Assembly: GCF_004005495.1 (NCBI RefSeq)
Contig: NZ_RZYA01000005.1
Span: 186,001 to 250,000, forward strand
Source: Streptomyces antnestii
GTDB taxonomy: Bacteria; Actinomycetota; Actinomycetes; Streptomycetales; Streptomycetaceae
Direction: 5' to 3'
DNA: 64,000 bases
The notes under the pieces were generated by a model. That model did no database searches. It worked only from the letters and a program-made list of their open reading frames with translations, and was not told where the DNA came from. Of the stretch, positions 1-7,199 are shown one piece after another (the stretch's first letter is position 1; each line of letters begins with the position of its first letter). A program made the position numbers and the translations under genes.

Positions 1-615
1 CGGCCGCCGGGCCGAGGCCAACAGGGCACCGGCGGCGGCGAGTTCGTCGTCAGCGGGCACGGGCACGGCGGGCTCGGCCGCGAGCTCCGCCACCGTGTCC
101 GTCTGGGCCGCGTACTGGAGGTCGACCGGCCACTCCACGCTCGCCGGGCCGCCGGGCGCGGTGAGCGCGGCCTGAGCCGCCTCGCGCAGGATCCGGCCCG
201 CGGAGTCCGCCGACGGCACGGAGGCGGCGTACTTGGAGACGGCCGTCAGCATGCCCAGCTGGTCCTTGGTCTCGTGGATGAAACCGCGGCCGCTGCCCAG
301 GAACTCCGACTCGACCTGCCCGGTGATGTGCAGGACGGACGTGCCGGCCGACAGGGACTCGATGAGGGAGCCCGCCGCGTTGCCCGCGCCGGTCCCGGTC
401 GAGGTGAGCGCGCAGCCGAGGCCGCCGCGGGCCCGGCCGTAGGCGTCGGCGGCATTGACGGCCGAGGCCTCGTGCCGCACGGGCACGAACCGCAGCTCGC
501 GGTCGACGGCCTCGACGAGCGGCAGGTTGTGCACGCTCACGATCCCGAAGACCGTGTCGATGCCCAGTTCCCGCAGGACGGCGACGAGGAGATCGCCTCC
601 GGTGTCGTAACGCAT
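1..615 (-). CDS. TPP-dependent decarboxylase/acetolactate synthase-like enzyme (partial, C-terminus off window)
   Basis: The first 205 residues of a thiamine-diphosphate enzyme are visible; the frame runs open to base 1. The start is an ATG at 613-615 with GAGGAG upstream. The N-terminal PYR domain contains RHEASAVNAADAYGRA, where the Glu is the residue that activates the TPP aminopyrimidine in this superfamily. It is followed by a small-residue stretch (TSTGTGAGNAAGS) and VLHITGQVES. The family decarboxylates 2-oxo acids or joins them (benzoylformate or phenylpyruvate decarboxylases, acetolactate synthases). The C-terminal cofactor-binding domain is outside the window, so substrate and subtype cannot be assigned. 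It lies 10 bp after an SDR gene, as the last visible gene of the leftward catabolic operon, so it may cleave a 2-oxo acid made by the upstream enzymes. Confidence 0.88.
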   Translation of the reverse strand, partial: MRYDTGGDLLVAVLRELGIDTVFGIVSVHNLPLVEAVDRELRFVPVRHEASAVNAADAYGRARGGLGCALTSTGTGAGNAAGSLIESLSAGTSVLHITGQVESEFLGSGRGFIHETKDQLGMLTAVSKYAASVPSADSAGRILREAAQAALTAPGGPASVEWPVDLQYAAQTDTVAELAAEPAVPVPADDELAAAGALLASARRP

Positions 616-625
616 GGTGGTCTCC

Positions 626-1408
626 TCAGAGGATGGAGCGGCCGACGCCGCCGCACACGTCGATGCTGGTTCCGGTGATGTACGAGGCGCGCGGCGAGAG
701 CAGCGCGACGATCGCGTACGCGACCTCCTCTGCGCGGCCGAGGCGCCCGAGCGCGATGCCCCGGTCGGCGGCGAGCTCCGCCTGCCAGTCCTCGTAGGAG
801 AGGCCGGACCCCGCGGCGGCGTGCCGGCGGGTCCACTGGCCGGTGTCGACGAGGCCGAGGCAGACCGAGTTGACGCGGATCCCCTCGGGGGCCAGCTCGG
901 TGGCGAGGGACTTGGAGAGGTTGAGGATGCCGGCGCGGGCGGCGCTCGTCGTGATGAGCCGGGTCTCGGGCTGCTTGGCGAGGACCGCGTTGACGTTCAC
1001 GATCGACGCCGCGTCCGAGGCGGCCAGGTGGGGGCGGGCGGCGTGCAGCGGGTTGAGGACGCCGGCGAACTTCAGCTCCAGCTCGTCGCGCCAGTCCTCG
1101 GCCGTCGACTCGTCGAGGCTCTTCATACGGGACTGGCCCGCGTTGTTGACGAGTCCGTCGAGGCCGCCGAACGTGTCGACGGTGTACCGGACGAAGTCCC
1201 GTACCTCGGAGGCGTCCCGCACGTCGCAGACGCCGGTCAGGAGCCGGTCGCTGCCGAGCCGCGCGGCGGCCTTGGCGAGCCGGTCGGCGTCACGGCCGCA
1301 GGTCGCGACGCGCGCGCCCTCGTCCAGAAGGGCGCGGACCGTGGCCAGGCCGACGCCCGAGCTGCCGCCGGTGACCAGGACGGTCCGGTCGGCGAGGCCC
1401 AGATCCAT
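626..1408 (-). CDS. SDR-family protein lacking the catalytic tetrad
   Basis: A 260-residue Rossmann-fold short-chain dehydrogenase/reductase-like protein. The nucleotide-binding motif TGGSSGVG (residues 13-20) and VNNAG (87-91) are intact, so it should bind NAD(P)(H). All four usual catalytic positions are changed: the Asn site appears as Lys113, the Ser site (13 before the Tyr) as Ala141, and YxxxK as Thr154-SAA-Arg158. Ordinary oxidoreduction by the Ser-Tyr-Lys mechanism is thus unlikely. It could be a non-catalytic partner, a dinucleotide sensor, or an enzyme with another chemistry such as a lyase or hydratase. It is separated from the upstream SDR by 160 bp that may hold a promoter, and is followed after 10 bp by the TPP enzyme. 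Confidence 0.85.
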   Translation of the reverse strand: MDLGLADRTVLVTGGSSGVGLATVRALLDEGARVATCGRDADRLAKAAARLGSDRLLTGVCDVRDASEVRDFVRYTVDTFGGLDGLVNNAGQSRMKSLDESTAEDWRDELELKFAGVLNPLHAARPHLAASDAASIVNVNAVLAKQPETRLITTSAARAGILNLSKSLATELAPEGIRVNSVCLGLVDTGQWTRRHAAAGSGLSYEDWQAELAADRGIALGRLGRAEEVAYAIVALLSPRASYITGTSIDVCGGVGRSIL

Positions 1409-1568
1409 GATTTCTCCTTCAAGGCGCGGAGCGCCGTAGTACGCCGCGACCTTGCCTAGGCAGCGGTCAGGGCTTGGCCGTCATGAGGGATCTTGATCCC
1501 GAGTGAGAAGCCGCCTCGCTTGCGAGGGGGAGGAGTCACGAATCTGCTCTCCTAGCAATCAGTTGGGG

Positions 1569-2330
1569 TCAGTGCATCGTGAAGCCGCCGTTGACGGCGA
1601 TCACTTGTCCGGTGAGATAGCGGGACTCCTCGCCGAGGAGGAAGGCGACGAGACCGACGAGGTCGTCGGGCTGCTGCGCCCGGGAGATGGCCCGGTTCGC
1701 GGCGTACAGCGCGTGCCGTTCCTCGGGGACCGTCTCGGTGGCCTCGACCTCGGTGAGGCCGGGGGCGACCGCGTTGACGGTGATGCCCTTGTCGCCGAGT
1801 TCCCTGGCCATCGCCCGGGTGAGCGCGATGACCGCGCCCTTGGAGGCGATGTAGTGGGCGAGGCGCGGCGAGCCGTAGAGCGCCGCGTCCGAGGCGATGT
1901 TGACGATCCGGCCCGGCGCCCCGAACAGCGGGTACAGGGCCTTCGACACCAGCCAGGGGCTGCGGGCGTTGACCGTCATCAGGCGGTCCCACACCTCGAC
2001 GTCGATGTCCTGGAACTCCTTGCCGCCGACGCCGTTGGCGAGGGCCGCGTTGTTGACCAGGCCGTACAGCGGGCCCAACTCCCGGACACGGTCGGCGAGT
2101 TCCTCGACCGAGCGGGGGTCCGCCACGTCGCAGCGCACGAAGTGGGCGTCGAGCCCCTCGCCGCGCAGCTCCTCGGCGGCGCGGGCCCCGCGCTCCTCGT
2201 CGAGCTCGGCGACGACGACACGGAAGCCGTCCTCGCCGGCCCGGCGGGCCATGGCCAGTCCCAGGCCACGGCCCGCCCCGGTGACGACGACGGTGCCGGC
2301 GTCCCCGGAAGGGTCAGTCACGGGTGACAC
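1569..2330 (-). CDS. SDR-family oxidoreductase (canonical)
   Basis: A 253-residue classical SDR with TGAGRGLG near the N-terminus, NNAA, and a complete active site: Ser in IVNIAS, then HYIASK (YxxxK) 13 residues later. It ends with a typical YLTGQVIAVNGG. The family oxidises alcohols or reduces ketones with NAD(P). The start shown is a GTG (2328-2330) overlapping the end of the cupin gene by 17 bp; a second GTG at 2319-2321 is also possible. Overlap with the cupin gene implies co-transcription. The substrate is unknown; a hydroxy-acid or alcohol intermediate of the operon's pathway is an inference. Confidence 0.88.
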   Translation of the reverse strand: MSPVTDPSGDAGTVVVTGAGRGLGLAMARRAGEDGFRVVVAELDEERGARAAEELRGEGLDAHFVRCDVADPRSVEELADRVRELGPLYGLVNNAALANGVGGKEFQDIDVEVWDRLMTVNARSPWLVSKALYPLFGAPGRIVNIASDAALYGSPRLAHYIASKGAVIALTRAMARELGDKGITVNAVAPGLTEVEATETVPEERHALYAANRAISRAQQPDDLVGLVAFLLGEESRYLTGQVIAVNGGFTMH

Positions 2331-2835
2331 CGTGCATCGGCGAGTGCTCCGGGTACGTCGGAACCTGCGGCTTCTGCGTGCCGATGACGACGCAGAACAG
2401 GGCGTCGGTGTCGCCCTCGTTCTTCAGCGAGCGGGCCACACCGGCCGGCACGACGATCATGTCGCGGTAGCCGAGGGTGCGGTACTCGACCTCGTCGGCG
2501 CCGCGGTGGATACCCACCTTGACCTGGCCCTCCAGGACGAAGAAGGCCTCTTCGACGTCGTGGTGCGTGTGCTCGGGGCCCTCGGCCCCGGGCGGCAGCA
2601 GCATGTTGGAGAAGGTGAAGCCGCCGGACGGGAGGATCCGCGAGTCGCTCTCGTGGTTGCCGGTGGCGCCGGAGCCGACGTAGCGGATCTGGCCGCGGCG
2701 GTACTGCGGGCCCGCCTTCTCCTGGAAGGAGAGGGTGTTGAAGTCCGCGACCCGGGACTCCTTGGTGGCGATGAGCGAGTCGGTGTACTTGCCGAGGTCG
2801 CCGCCGTTGTCGTACTCGGTGGTGGTCAGAGGCAT
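2314..2835 (-). CDS. Cupin-domain protein
   Basis: A 173-residue single-domain cupin. Motif 1 is visible as PEHTHHDVEEAFFVLEGQ (His, His and Glu metal ligands) and motif 2 as DMIVVPAGVARSLKN, in which the usual His of motif 2 appears replaced near GVARSL. The start ATG at 2833-2835 follows a GGAG-like site. Stand-alone cupins in aromatic-compound operons act as dioxygenases, isomerases or binding proteins; which applies here cannot be told. It is 11 bp downstream of the hydrolase gene and overlaps the next SDR. Confidence 0.85.
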   Translation of the reverse strand: MPLTTTEYDNGGDLGKYTDSLIATKESRVADFNTLSFQEKAGPQYRRGQIRYVGSGATGNHESDSRILPSGGFTFSNMLLPPGAEGPEHTHHDVEEAFFVLEGQVKVGIHRGADEVEYRTLGYRDMIVVPAGVARSLKNEGDTDALFCVVIGTQKPQVPTYPEHSPMHGVTRD

Positions 2836-2846
2836 GGTGGAAGCTC

Positions 2847-3641
2847 CTACTCGGGGATGCGGGCGGTGATGCGGAGGTGGGACAGGACCCAGGCGTTGAA
2901 CCGCTCGGGCTGTTCCTGGTTGGCCAGGTGACCGGCGTCCTTGACGATCACGTAGGCGGTCTTGTGGAGGCCCCCGGCGATGACCTGGGAGGCCTCGATA
3001 CCGGTGACCTGGTCCTTGTCGCCGCACAGGACGAGCGCGGGCGCGGCGATCGCGGGCAGTTCGTCGCGCAGGTCGGCCGACGCCATCGACTCGGCGGCGT
3101 AGCCGTACCCGGGCAGCCGCACGGACGACGCCATGGTCTCGATGACCCGCTCGACGAGTTCCGCGGGCGCCTCGCCGGAGACGAGCCGGGGCCCGCGCTG
3201 CTCGGCGAAGGCGCGCGGTCCGACCTCGGCGAGCTCGGTGGCCCGTGCCCGCATGCCCTTGGCCTTCGAGGGGTCCGTGCCGGAGCCGGGGCTGGAGTCG
3301 GCGACGATCAGCGACTCGACGAGGTCCGGGTGGCGGGCCGCGAGCCGCAGCGCGATGACCCCGCCCCAGGAGACGCCGAGGACATGGGCGCGGGAGCCGT
3401 ACGAGCGGATGACGCCGGCCGCCGCGTCGGCGAACCCGTCCAGGTCCAACGGCCCTTCCGGATCCGCCGACTTGGCGTACCCCGGCGCGTCCCAGGCCAC
3501 GACCCGGGCGTACGCGGACAGCTCGGCGAGCTGCGGGGCGAACGCCGCCGACGAGGAGCCGATGCCGTGCAGGCACAGCAGCAGCGGGCCAGCCGACCCC
3601 GCCTCCTCTACATGGACCGCCGAGACGGAGGCGGCCGTCAC
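2847..3641 (-). CDS. Alpha/beta-fold hydrolase
   Basis: A 264-residue alpha/beta hydrolase. Seen are the oxyanion-hole HG motif in LLCLHGIGSSS, the nucleophile elbow GVSWGG (Ser), an acid residue region LVLCGDKDQVTG, and the catalytic His in KDAGHLANQEQPERFN. The start is a GTG (3639-3641) that overlaps the TGA of the aspartate-dehydrogenase-like gene (GTGA), so translation is probably coupled. Enzymes of this type in ring-cleavage operons hydrolyse C-C bonds of meta-cleavage products, or esters and lactones. Next to an extradiol dioxygenase homologue the C-C hydrolase role is plausible but unproven. Confidence 0.88.
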   Translation of the reverse strand: MTAASVSAVHVEEAGSAGPLLLCLHGIGSSSAAFAPQLAELSAYARVVAWDAPGYAKSADPEGPLDLDGFADAAAGVIRSYGSRAHVLGVSWGGVIALRLAARHPDLVESLIVADSSPGSGTDPSKAKGMRARATELAEVGPRAFAEQRGPRLVSGEAPAELVERVIETMASSVRLPGYGYAAESMASADLRDELPAIAAPALVLCGDKDQVTGIEASQVIAGGLHKTAYVIVKDAGHLANQEQPERFNAWVLSHLRITARIPE

Positions 3642-4435
3642 AGGATCTGCCCCGTCCGACCGGCCAGCGCGGCCAGGCTGCGCAGCACCGCGTAGGGCAC
3701 GACCTGGCTGGTGGCGGGGTTCCCCGGGTCCGGCAGGTGCGCGACGTCGAAGCGGTACGCGCCGTGCGCGCCGGACGCCTCGATGACGTGCCGGGTGTGG
3801 GCGGCACCGGGATCCGCGACGACCCGGACCCGCACAGCGTCCAGGTCGCCGACGGCGAGGGCGACCGAGGCGGCCACGTTCGTCGACTTGGGGAACTTCA
3901 CGGGGACGTCGCGCGCGGTGCCGGACATGACCTCGACGGGACCGGTCGCCGTCCGCAGCCGGGTCAGCAACTCCTCGTCCATCCACGGCTGTTCGAGGGT
4001 GGACGGCAGCTTGGTCGTGGTCAGGCGCACCTCGTCGAGGGGACCGAAGGAGCGCACCGCCTGGAGGAGGTCGAGGCCGCCGACCGCGCCGCCGGTGAAG
4101 TAGACCCGGCCGGGGCCCGCCGCGAGGAGCCGCTTGGCGAGGTCCTCGTCGGTGAGCGCGCCGGTCGACGCGACGAGCAGGTCGGTGCCGGAGGCGAGGA
4201 CCCGCTCACCCCATTCCCGTACGACGCCCTGCCCGGCCGCCTCCACGATCAGGTCGCAGCGCTCCAGGGCCTCCTCGAAGGTGAGCTGCGGCGCGGGCGC
4301 CGCGTCGCCCAGCGGACGGTTGTCGATGATGCAGGTCAGCTCGGCGCCGGGCACCTGGCCTTCGGCGAGGGCGGTGCCGACGACGCGGCCGATCGCGCCC
4401 CAGCCGACGAGGCCCACCTTGCGAATCGTGCTCAT
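3638..4435 (-). CDS. nadX: L-aspartate dehydrogenase-like protein (NadX family)
   Basis: A 265-residue protein with an N-terminal Rossmann motif GWGAIGRVVG, a dinucleotide-fold middle (DLIVEAAGQGVVREW), and the family-typical PKSTNVAASVALAVGD and ATSQVVPYAVLRSLAAL segments of the aspartate dehydrogenase domain. Known members oxidatively deaminate L-aspartate to iminoaspartate with NAD(P) or run the reverse amination; in Thermotoga this feeds NAD synthesis. Here the gene sits in a catabolic operon with no nadA/nadC nearby. The context therefore points to an amino- or oxo-acid step in degradation, as suspected for the similar P. aeruginosa cluster. Start ATG 4433-4435 overlaps the VOC stop codon (ATGA); the end overlaps the hydrolase start. 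Confidence 0.87.
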   Translation of the reverse strand: MSTIRKVGLVGWGAIGRVVGTALAEGQVPGAELTCIIDNRPLGDAAPAPQLTFEEALERCDLIVEAAGQGVVREWGERVLASGTDLLVASTGALTDEDLAKRLLAAGPGRVYFTGGAVGGLDLLQAVRSFGPLDEVRLTTTKLPSTLEQPWMDEELLTRLRTATGPVEVMSGTARDVPVKFPKSTNVAASVALAVGDLDAVRVRVVADPGAAHTRHVIEASGAHGAYRFDVAHLPDPGNPATSQVVPYAVLRSLAALAGRTGQIL

Positions 4436-5394
4436 GCGGAGACCTCCAGGGAAGCGGATGCGGATGCGGATGCGGATGCGAGCGGACCGGGATCGGGGGA
4501 GCCGGCCATGTGACAGCGGATCTCCTTCGACGGCGGACCCGCCGTGCCCCACAGGTCGGACAGCTCGGGCACGCGCCGCCACACCTTGGCGATCCACGCG
4601 TCCTCGACGATCTGCGCGACCTCGGACGTGTACTCGCACACGAGGCCGGACGGGTCGGTGAAGTAGGAGAAGGTGTTGTTGCCGGGCCCGTGCCGGCCAG
4701 GACCCCACTGCGGGTCGATGCCGTGGTGCTTGAGCCGGCCGAGGCCGCGCATGAAGTGGTCGACCGAACTCATCTCGTAGGCCACGTGGTTGAGGGAGGT
4801 CCACTCGGCCCGGTTGAACGCGATGCAGTGGTGGTCGGAGTTGCAGCGCAGGAACGCCATCTGGTGCTCGGACCAGTCGGAGACGCGCAGGCCCAGCACG
4901 TCGCAGTAGAACGCGACGGCGGCGTCGATGTCGATGGTGTTCAGGACGGCGTGCGTGACCCCGACCGGGACGGCGGCGTCGCGGCCGCGCGGGGCGACCG
5001 CCTCGACGTGCGCGCTGATCTCGACGAGCCGGTGCTCGGGGTCGGTGAAGCGCAGGCCGTAGCCGCCGCCCACCTGGTCGAGCGGGGCGGGGCCGAACAC
5101 GGGCGTGATCCCGCGGGCCTCCAGGCGCCGCGCCGCCTCGTCGACCTCGGCCGGGGTGGCCACGGCGAACGCGAGCCGGCCGAGGCCGGTGCGCTCCGCG
5201 TGCGTGAGGTGCAGGACGTGGTGCTCCTCGCCGGTGCCGCGCAGCCACGCCGCCGCGCCGCGCTCCGCCTCGACGGTCTTCAGGCCCCAGACCTCCTCGT
5301 AGAAGTCGGCGGCCTCGGTGAAGGCGGGGGTGAGCAGTTCGACGTAGCGCAGGGAGCGCAGCCGGGCGACGGGTCCTGGCGTGGGGTGGGGCAT
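4432..5394 (-). CDS. VOC-family extradiol-type dioxygenase
   Basis: A 320-residue two-domain vicinal-oxygen-chelate protein, the size and layout of type I extradiol dioxygenases (catechol 2,3-dioxygenase, 2,3-dihydroxybiphenyl dioxygenase). The C-terminal domain carries the 2-His-1-Glu iron facial triad: His148 (VTHAVLN), His203 (LNHVAYE) and Glu254 (VCEYTSE). The N-terminal domain lacks these, as is usual. Its likely reaction is ring opening of a catechol-like diol; the natural substrate cannot be read from the sequence. The C-terminus ends in an Ala-Ser repeat encoded by a hexanucleotide repeat. The gene overlaps the next gene by 4 bp and starts 37 bp after the aldehyde dehydrogenase. Confidence 0.88.
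   Translation of the reverse strand: MPHPTPGPVARLRSLRYVELLTPAFTEAADFYEEVWGLKTVEAERGAAAWLRGTGEEHHVLHLTHAERTGLGRLAFAVATPAEVDEAARRLEARGITPVFGPAPLDQVGGGYGLRFTDPEHRLVEISAHVEAVAPRGRDAAVPVGVTHAVLNTIDIDAAVAFYCDVLGLRVSDWSEHQMAFLRCNSDHHCIAFNRAEWTSLNHVAYEMSSVDHFMRGLGRLKHHGIDPQWGPGRHGPGNNTFSYFTDPSGLVCEYTSEVAQIVEDAWIAKVWRRVPELSDLWGTAGPPSKEIRCHMAGSPDPGPLASASASASASLEVSA
4454..4480 (+). repeat. Hexanucleotide microsatellite (gcggat)x4.5 in the VOC gene
   Basis: Four full copies of gcggat plus a partial one lie near the 3' end of the VOC gene. They encode a repeated Ala-Ser on the minus strand, outside the catalytic domain. The repeat keeps frame in steps of two residues, so copy-number change would be tolerated. 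Confidence 0.85.
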
Positions 5395-5431
5395 GAGGTG
5401 TCTCCAGACGAGGGGGACGAGGGGGCGCGGG

Positions 5432-6919
5432 TCAGTTGGCCCAGGGGAGGGGCGCGTCCGAGGTGCCCCAGTACAGGGACTTCTGGCGCTGGTAGGCGCG
5501 GATCGCGTCGCGCCCCTTCTCCGTTCCGAGTCCGCTGTCCTTCATCCCGCTGAACGGGGTGGAGGCGCTGAACTGCTTGTACGTGTTGATCCAGACCGTC
5601 CCCGCCTCGATCCGGCGGGCCAGGCGCCACGCGGCCCGGTGGTCGCGCGTCCAGATGCCGCAGGCGAGGCCGAAGACGGAGTCGTTGGCCTGGCGGACCA
5701 GGTCGTCCTCGTCGTCGTAGGGCAGGGCGACCAGGACGGGACCGAAGATCTCCTCCTGGCAGGTCCGCGAGGTGTTGGGGAGCCCGTCGAGGACGGTCGG
5801 CAGGTAGTAGGCGCCGTCCTGGTACGCGTCCCCCTCGGGCGCCCGGCCGCCGCACAGCACCCGGGCGCCCTCGGAGCGGGCCAGGTCGACGTAGGCGGCG
5901 ACCGAGTCCCGGTGCTTGTGGTGGACCATCGGCCCGACCTGCGTGCCCGGGTCGGTGCCGGGGCCGACCCGCAACTTGCCGACGCGCTCGACGAGTTCGC
6001 CGACGAAGCTGTCGTAGATCTCGCGGGCGACGAAGAGCCGCGAACCGGCGATGCAGGACTGACCGGTCGACGAGAAGATCCCGAACATCACGCCGGCCAG
6101 GGCCTGTTCGATGTCCGCGTCGGCGCGCACGATCGTCGGCGACTTGCCGCCGAGTTCGAGGGAGGCCGGGATCAGCTTCGAGGCGGCCGCCTTCGCGATG
6201 GACCGGCCGGTCTCCGTGCCGCCGGTGAAGCCGATCCGGGCGACCAGCGGGTGGTGCACGATCGCGTCCCCGACGACCCGGCCGCTGCCGGGCAGAACCG
6301 ACAACAGGGCGGTGGGCAGGCTGAATTCGCCGAGGGCGCGGTGGATCAGACGGCCCAGCGCGAGGGACACCAGGGGGGTCCAGGCGGCGGGCTTGAGCAG
6401 GACGGCGTTGCCGCCGGCGAGGGCGGGCGCGATCTTCTGCGCGTCGCTGGCGACCGGCGAGTTCCAGGGGTTGATCGCGCCGACGACACCGATCGGCTCG
6501 TACACGCTCATCGTCACGTACGGGCCGCGGGACGGGGTGAGGGTCTCCTCGGCCGTCTCCAGGGCCGCCGCCATGTACCGGAAGGTGCCGGCCGCGCTGA
6601 GCGCGAGGGCCTTCGTCTCGGTGAGGGTCTTGCCGGTGTCGGCGGTCTGGAGCGCGGCGAGCTCGCCGGCGGCCTCCTCCGTCAACTCCGCGATGCGGTA
6701 CAGGAGCCGGGCGCGCTGGTGCGGGAGCAGCTCGCGCCAGGCGGGGTCCTCGACGGCGAGTGCGGCGGCCCGCGCGGCCTCGTCGACCTCGTCGGCGGAC
6801 GCGGAGTGGACGGTGGCGAGCACCTGTCCGGTCGCCGGGTCGACGGTGTCGACGGGCTCGCCCGCACCGCGTCGCCACTGGCCCGCGATCAGGATGTCGG
6901 TGGGGATGTCGTGAGGCAC
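5432..6919 (-). CDS. NAD(P)-dependent aldehyde dehydrogenase
   Basis: A full-length 495-residue aldehyde dehydrogenase. Visible are the cofactor segment GAINPWNSP and KPAAWTP, GFTGGTETGR, the general base Glu255 in LELGGKSP, and the nucleophile Cys289 in SSTGQSCIAGSR. Also visible are the late EEIFGPVL motif and the C-terminal NTYKQFSASTPFSGMKDSG signature, typical of betaine/hydroxymuconic-semialdehyde-type dehydrogenases. It oxidises an aldehyde to an acid. As the first gene of the leftward operon it is read from the promoter region shared with the MFS gene. After an extradiol dioxygenase it could act on a ring-fission semialdehyde, but the exact substrate is an inference. Confidence 0.93.
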   Translation of the reverse strand: MPHDIPTDILIAGQWRRGAGEPVDTVDPATGQVLATVHSASADEVDEAARAAALAVEDPAWRELLPHQRARLLYRIAELTEEAAGELAALQTADTGKTLTETKALALSAAGTFRYMAAALETAEETLTPSRGPYVTMSVYEPIGVVGAINPWNSPVASDAQKIAPALAGGNAVLLKPAAWTPLVSLALGRLIHRALGEFSLPTALLSVLPGSGRVVGDAIVHHPLVARIGFTGGTETGRSIAKAAASKLIPASLELGGKSPTIVRADADIEQALAGVMFGIFSSTGQSCIAGSRLFVAREIYDSFVGELVERVGKLRVGPGTDPGTQVGPMVHHKHRDSVAAYVDLARSEGARVLCGGRAPEGDAYQDGAYYLPTVLDGLPNTSRTCQEEIFGPVLVALPYDDEDDLVRQANDSVFGLACGIWTRDHRAAWRLARRIEAGTVWINTYKQFSASTPFSGMKDSGLGTEKGRDAIRAYQRQKSLYWGTSDAPLPWAN

Positions 6920-7199
6920 GGGCGGGACCTCCGGGGGTCTACGGCCTACGGGCGAAGGGGGTGGAACGTGCAGCGCGGCGATGCCTGAGCGCTGAAGTGC
7001 TAGAAATCTAAGGGCTTAAGTAATTCTCCGCAAGACCCCCTGGCGAAGTCTTTGCGTGAAGGTGGTCCGAGGTCGGTTGCGGGTCGGTGACGGTGAGGTC
7101 ACGCTGAAAATGTCTTAGCCATGAATCATTGACCGCTTAGAGAAGTCCTCCTAATGTCTGCGGAACTCCTCTGTTCGCGTTGTCGCGAAAGGCCCCCTC
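6920..7199. promoter_or_regulatory. Divergent promoter region of the catabolic operon and MFS gene
   Basis: A 280-bp gap between divergently transcribed genes, locally AT-richer (around 6995-7030 and 7110-7160) than the flanks. It contains a short inverted repeat gtgac-N6-gtcac at 7087-7102 that could be a regulator site. No clear -35/-10 pair could be assigned, and no regulator gene for this cluster lies inside the window. Confidence 0.5.

Noticed and set aside
2336..3807. 497-residue minus-strand frame through the cupin and hydrolase genes
   Set aside because: Only its last 173 codons are a real gene (the cupin); the rest is out of frame with the hydrolase and arginine-rich.
6959..7160. 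Small RNA or tRNA gene in the divergent promoter region
   Set aside because: No cloverleaf, terminator or conserved RNA feature was found; it reads as promoter DNA.
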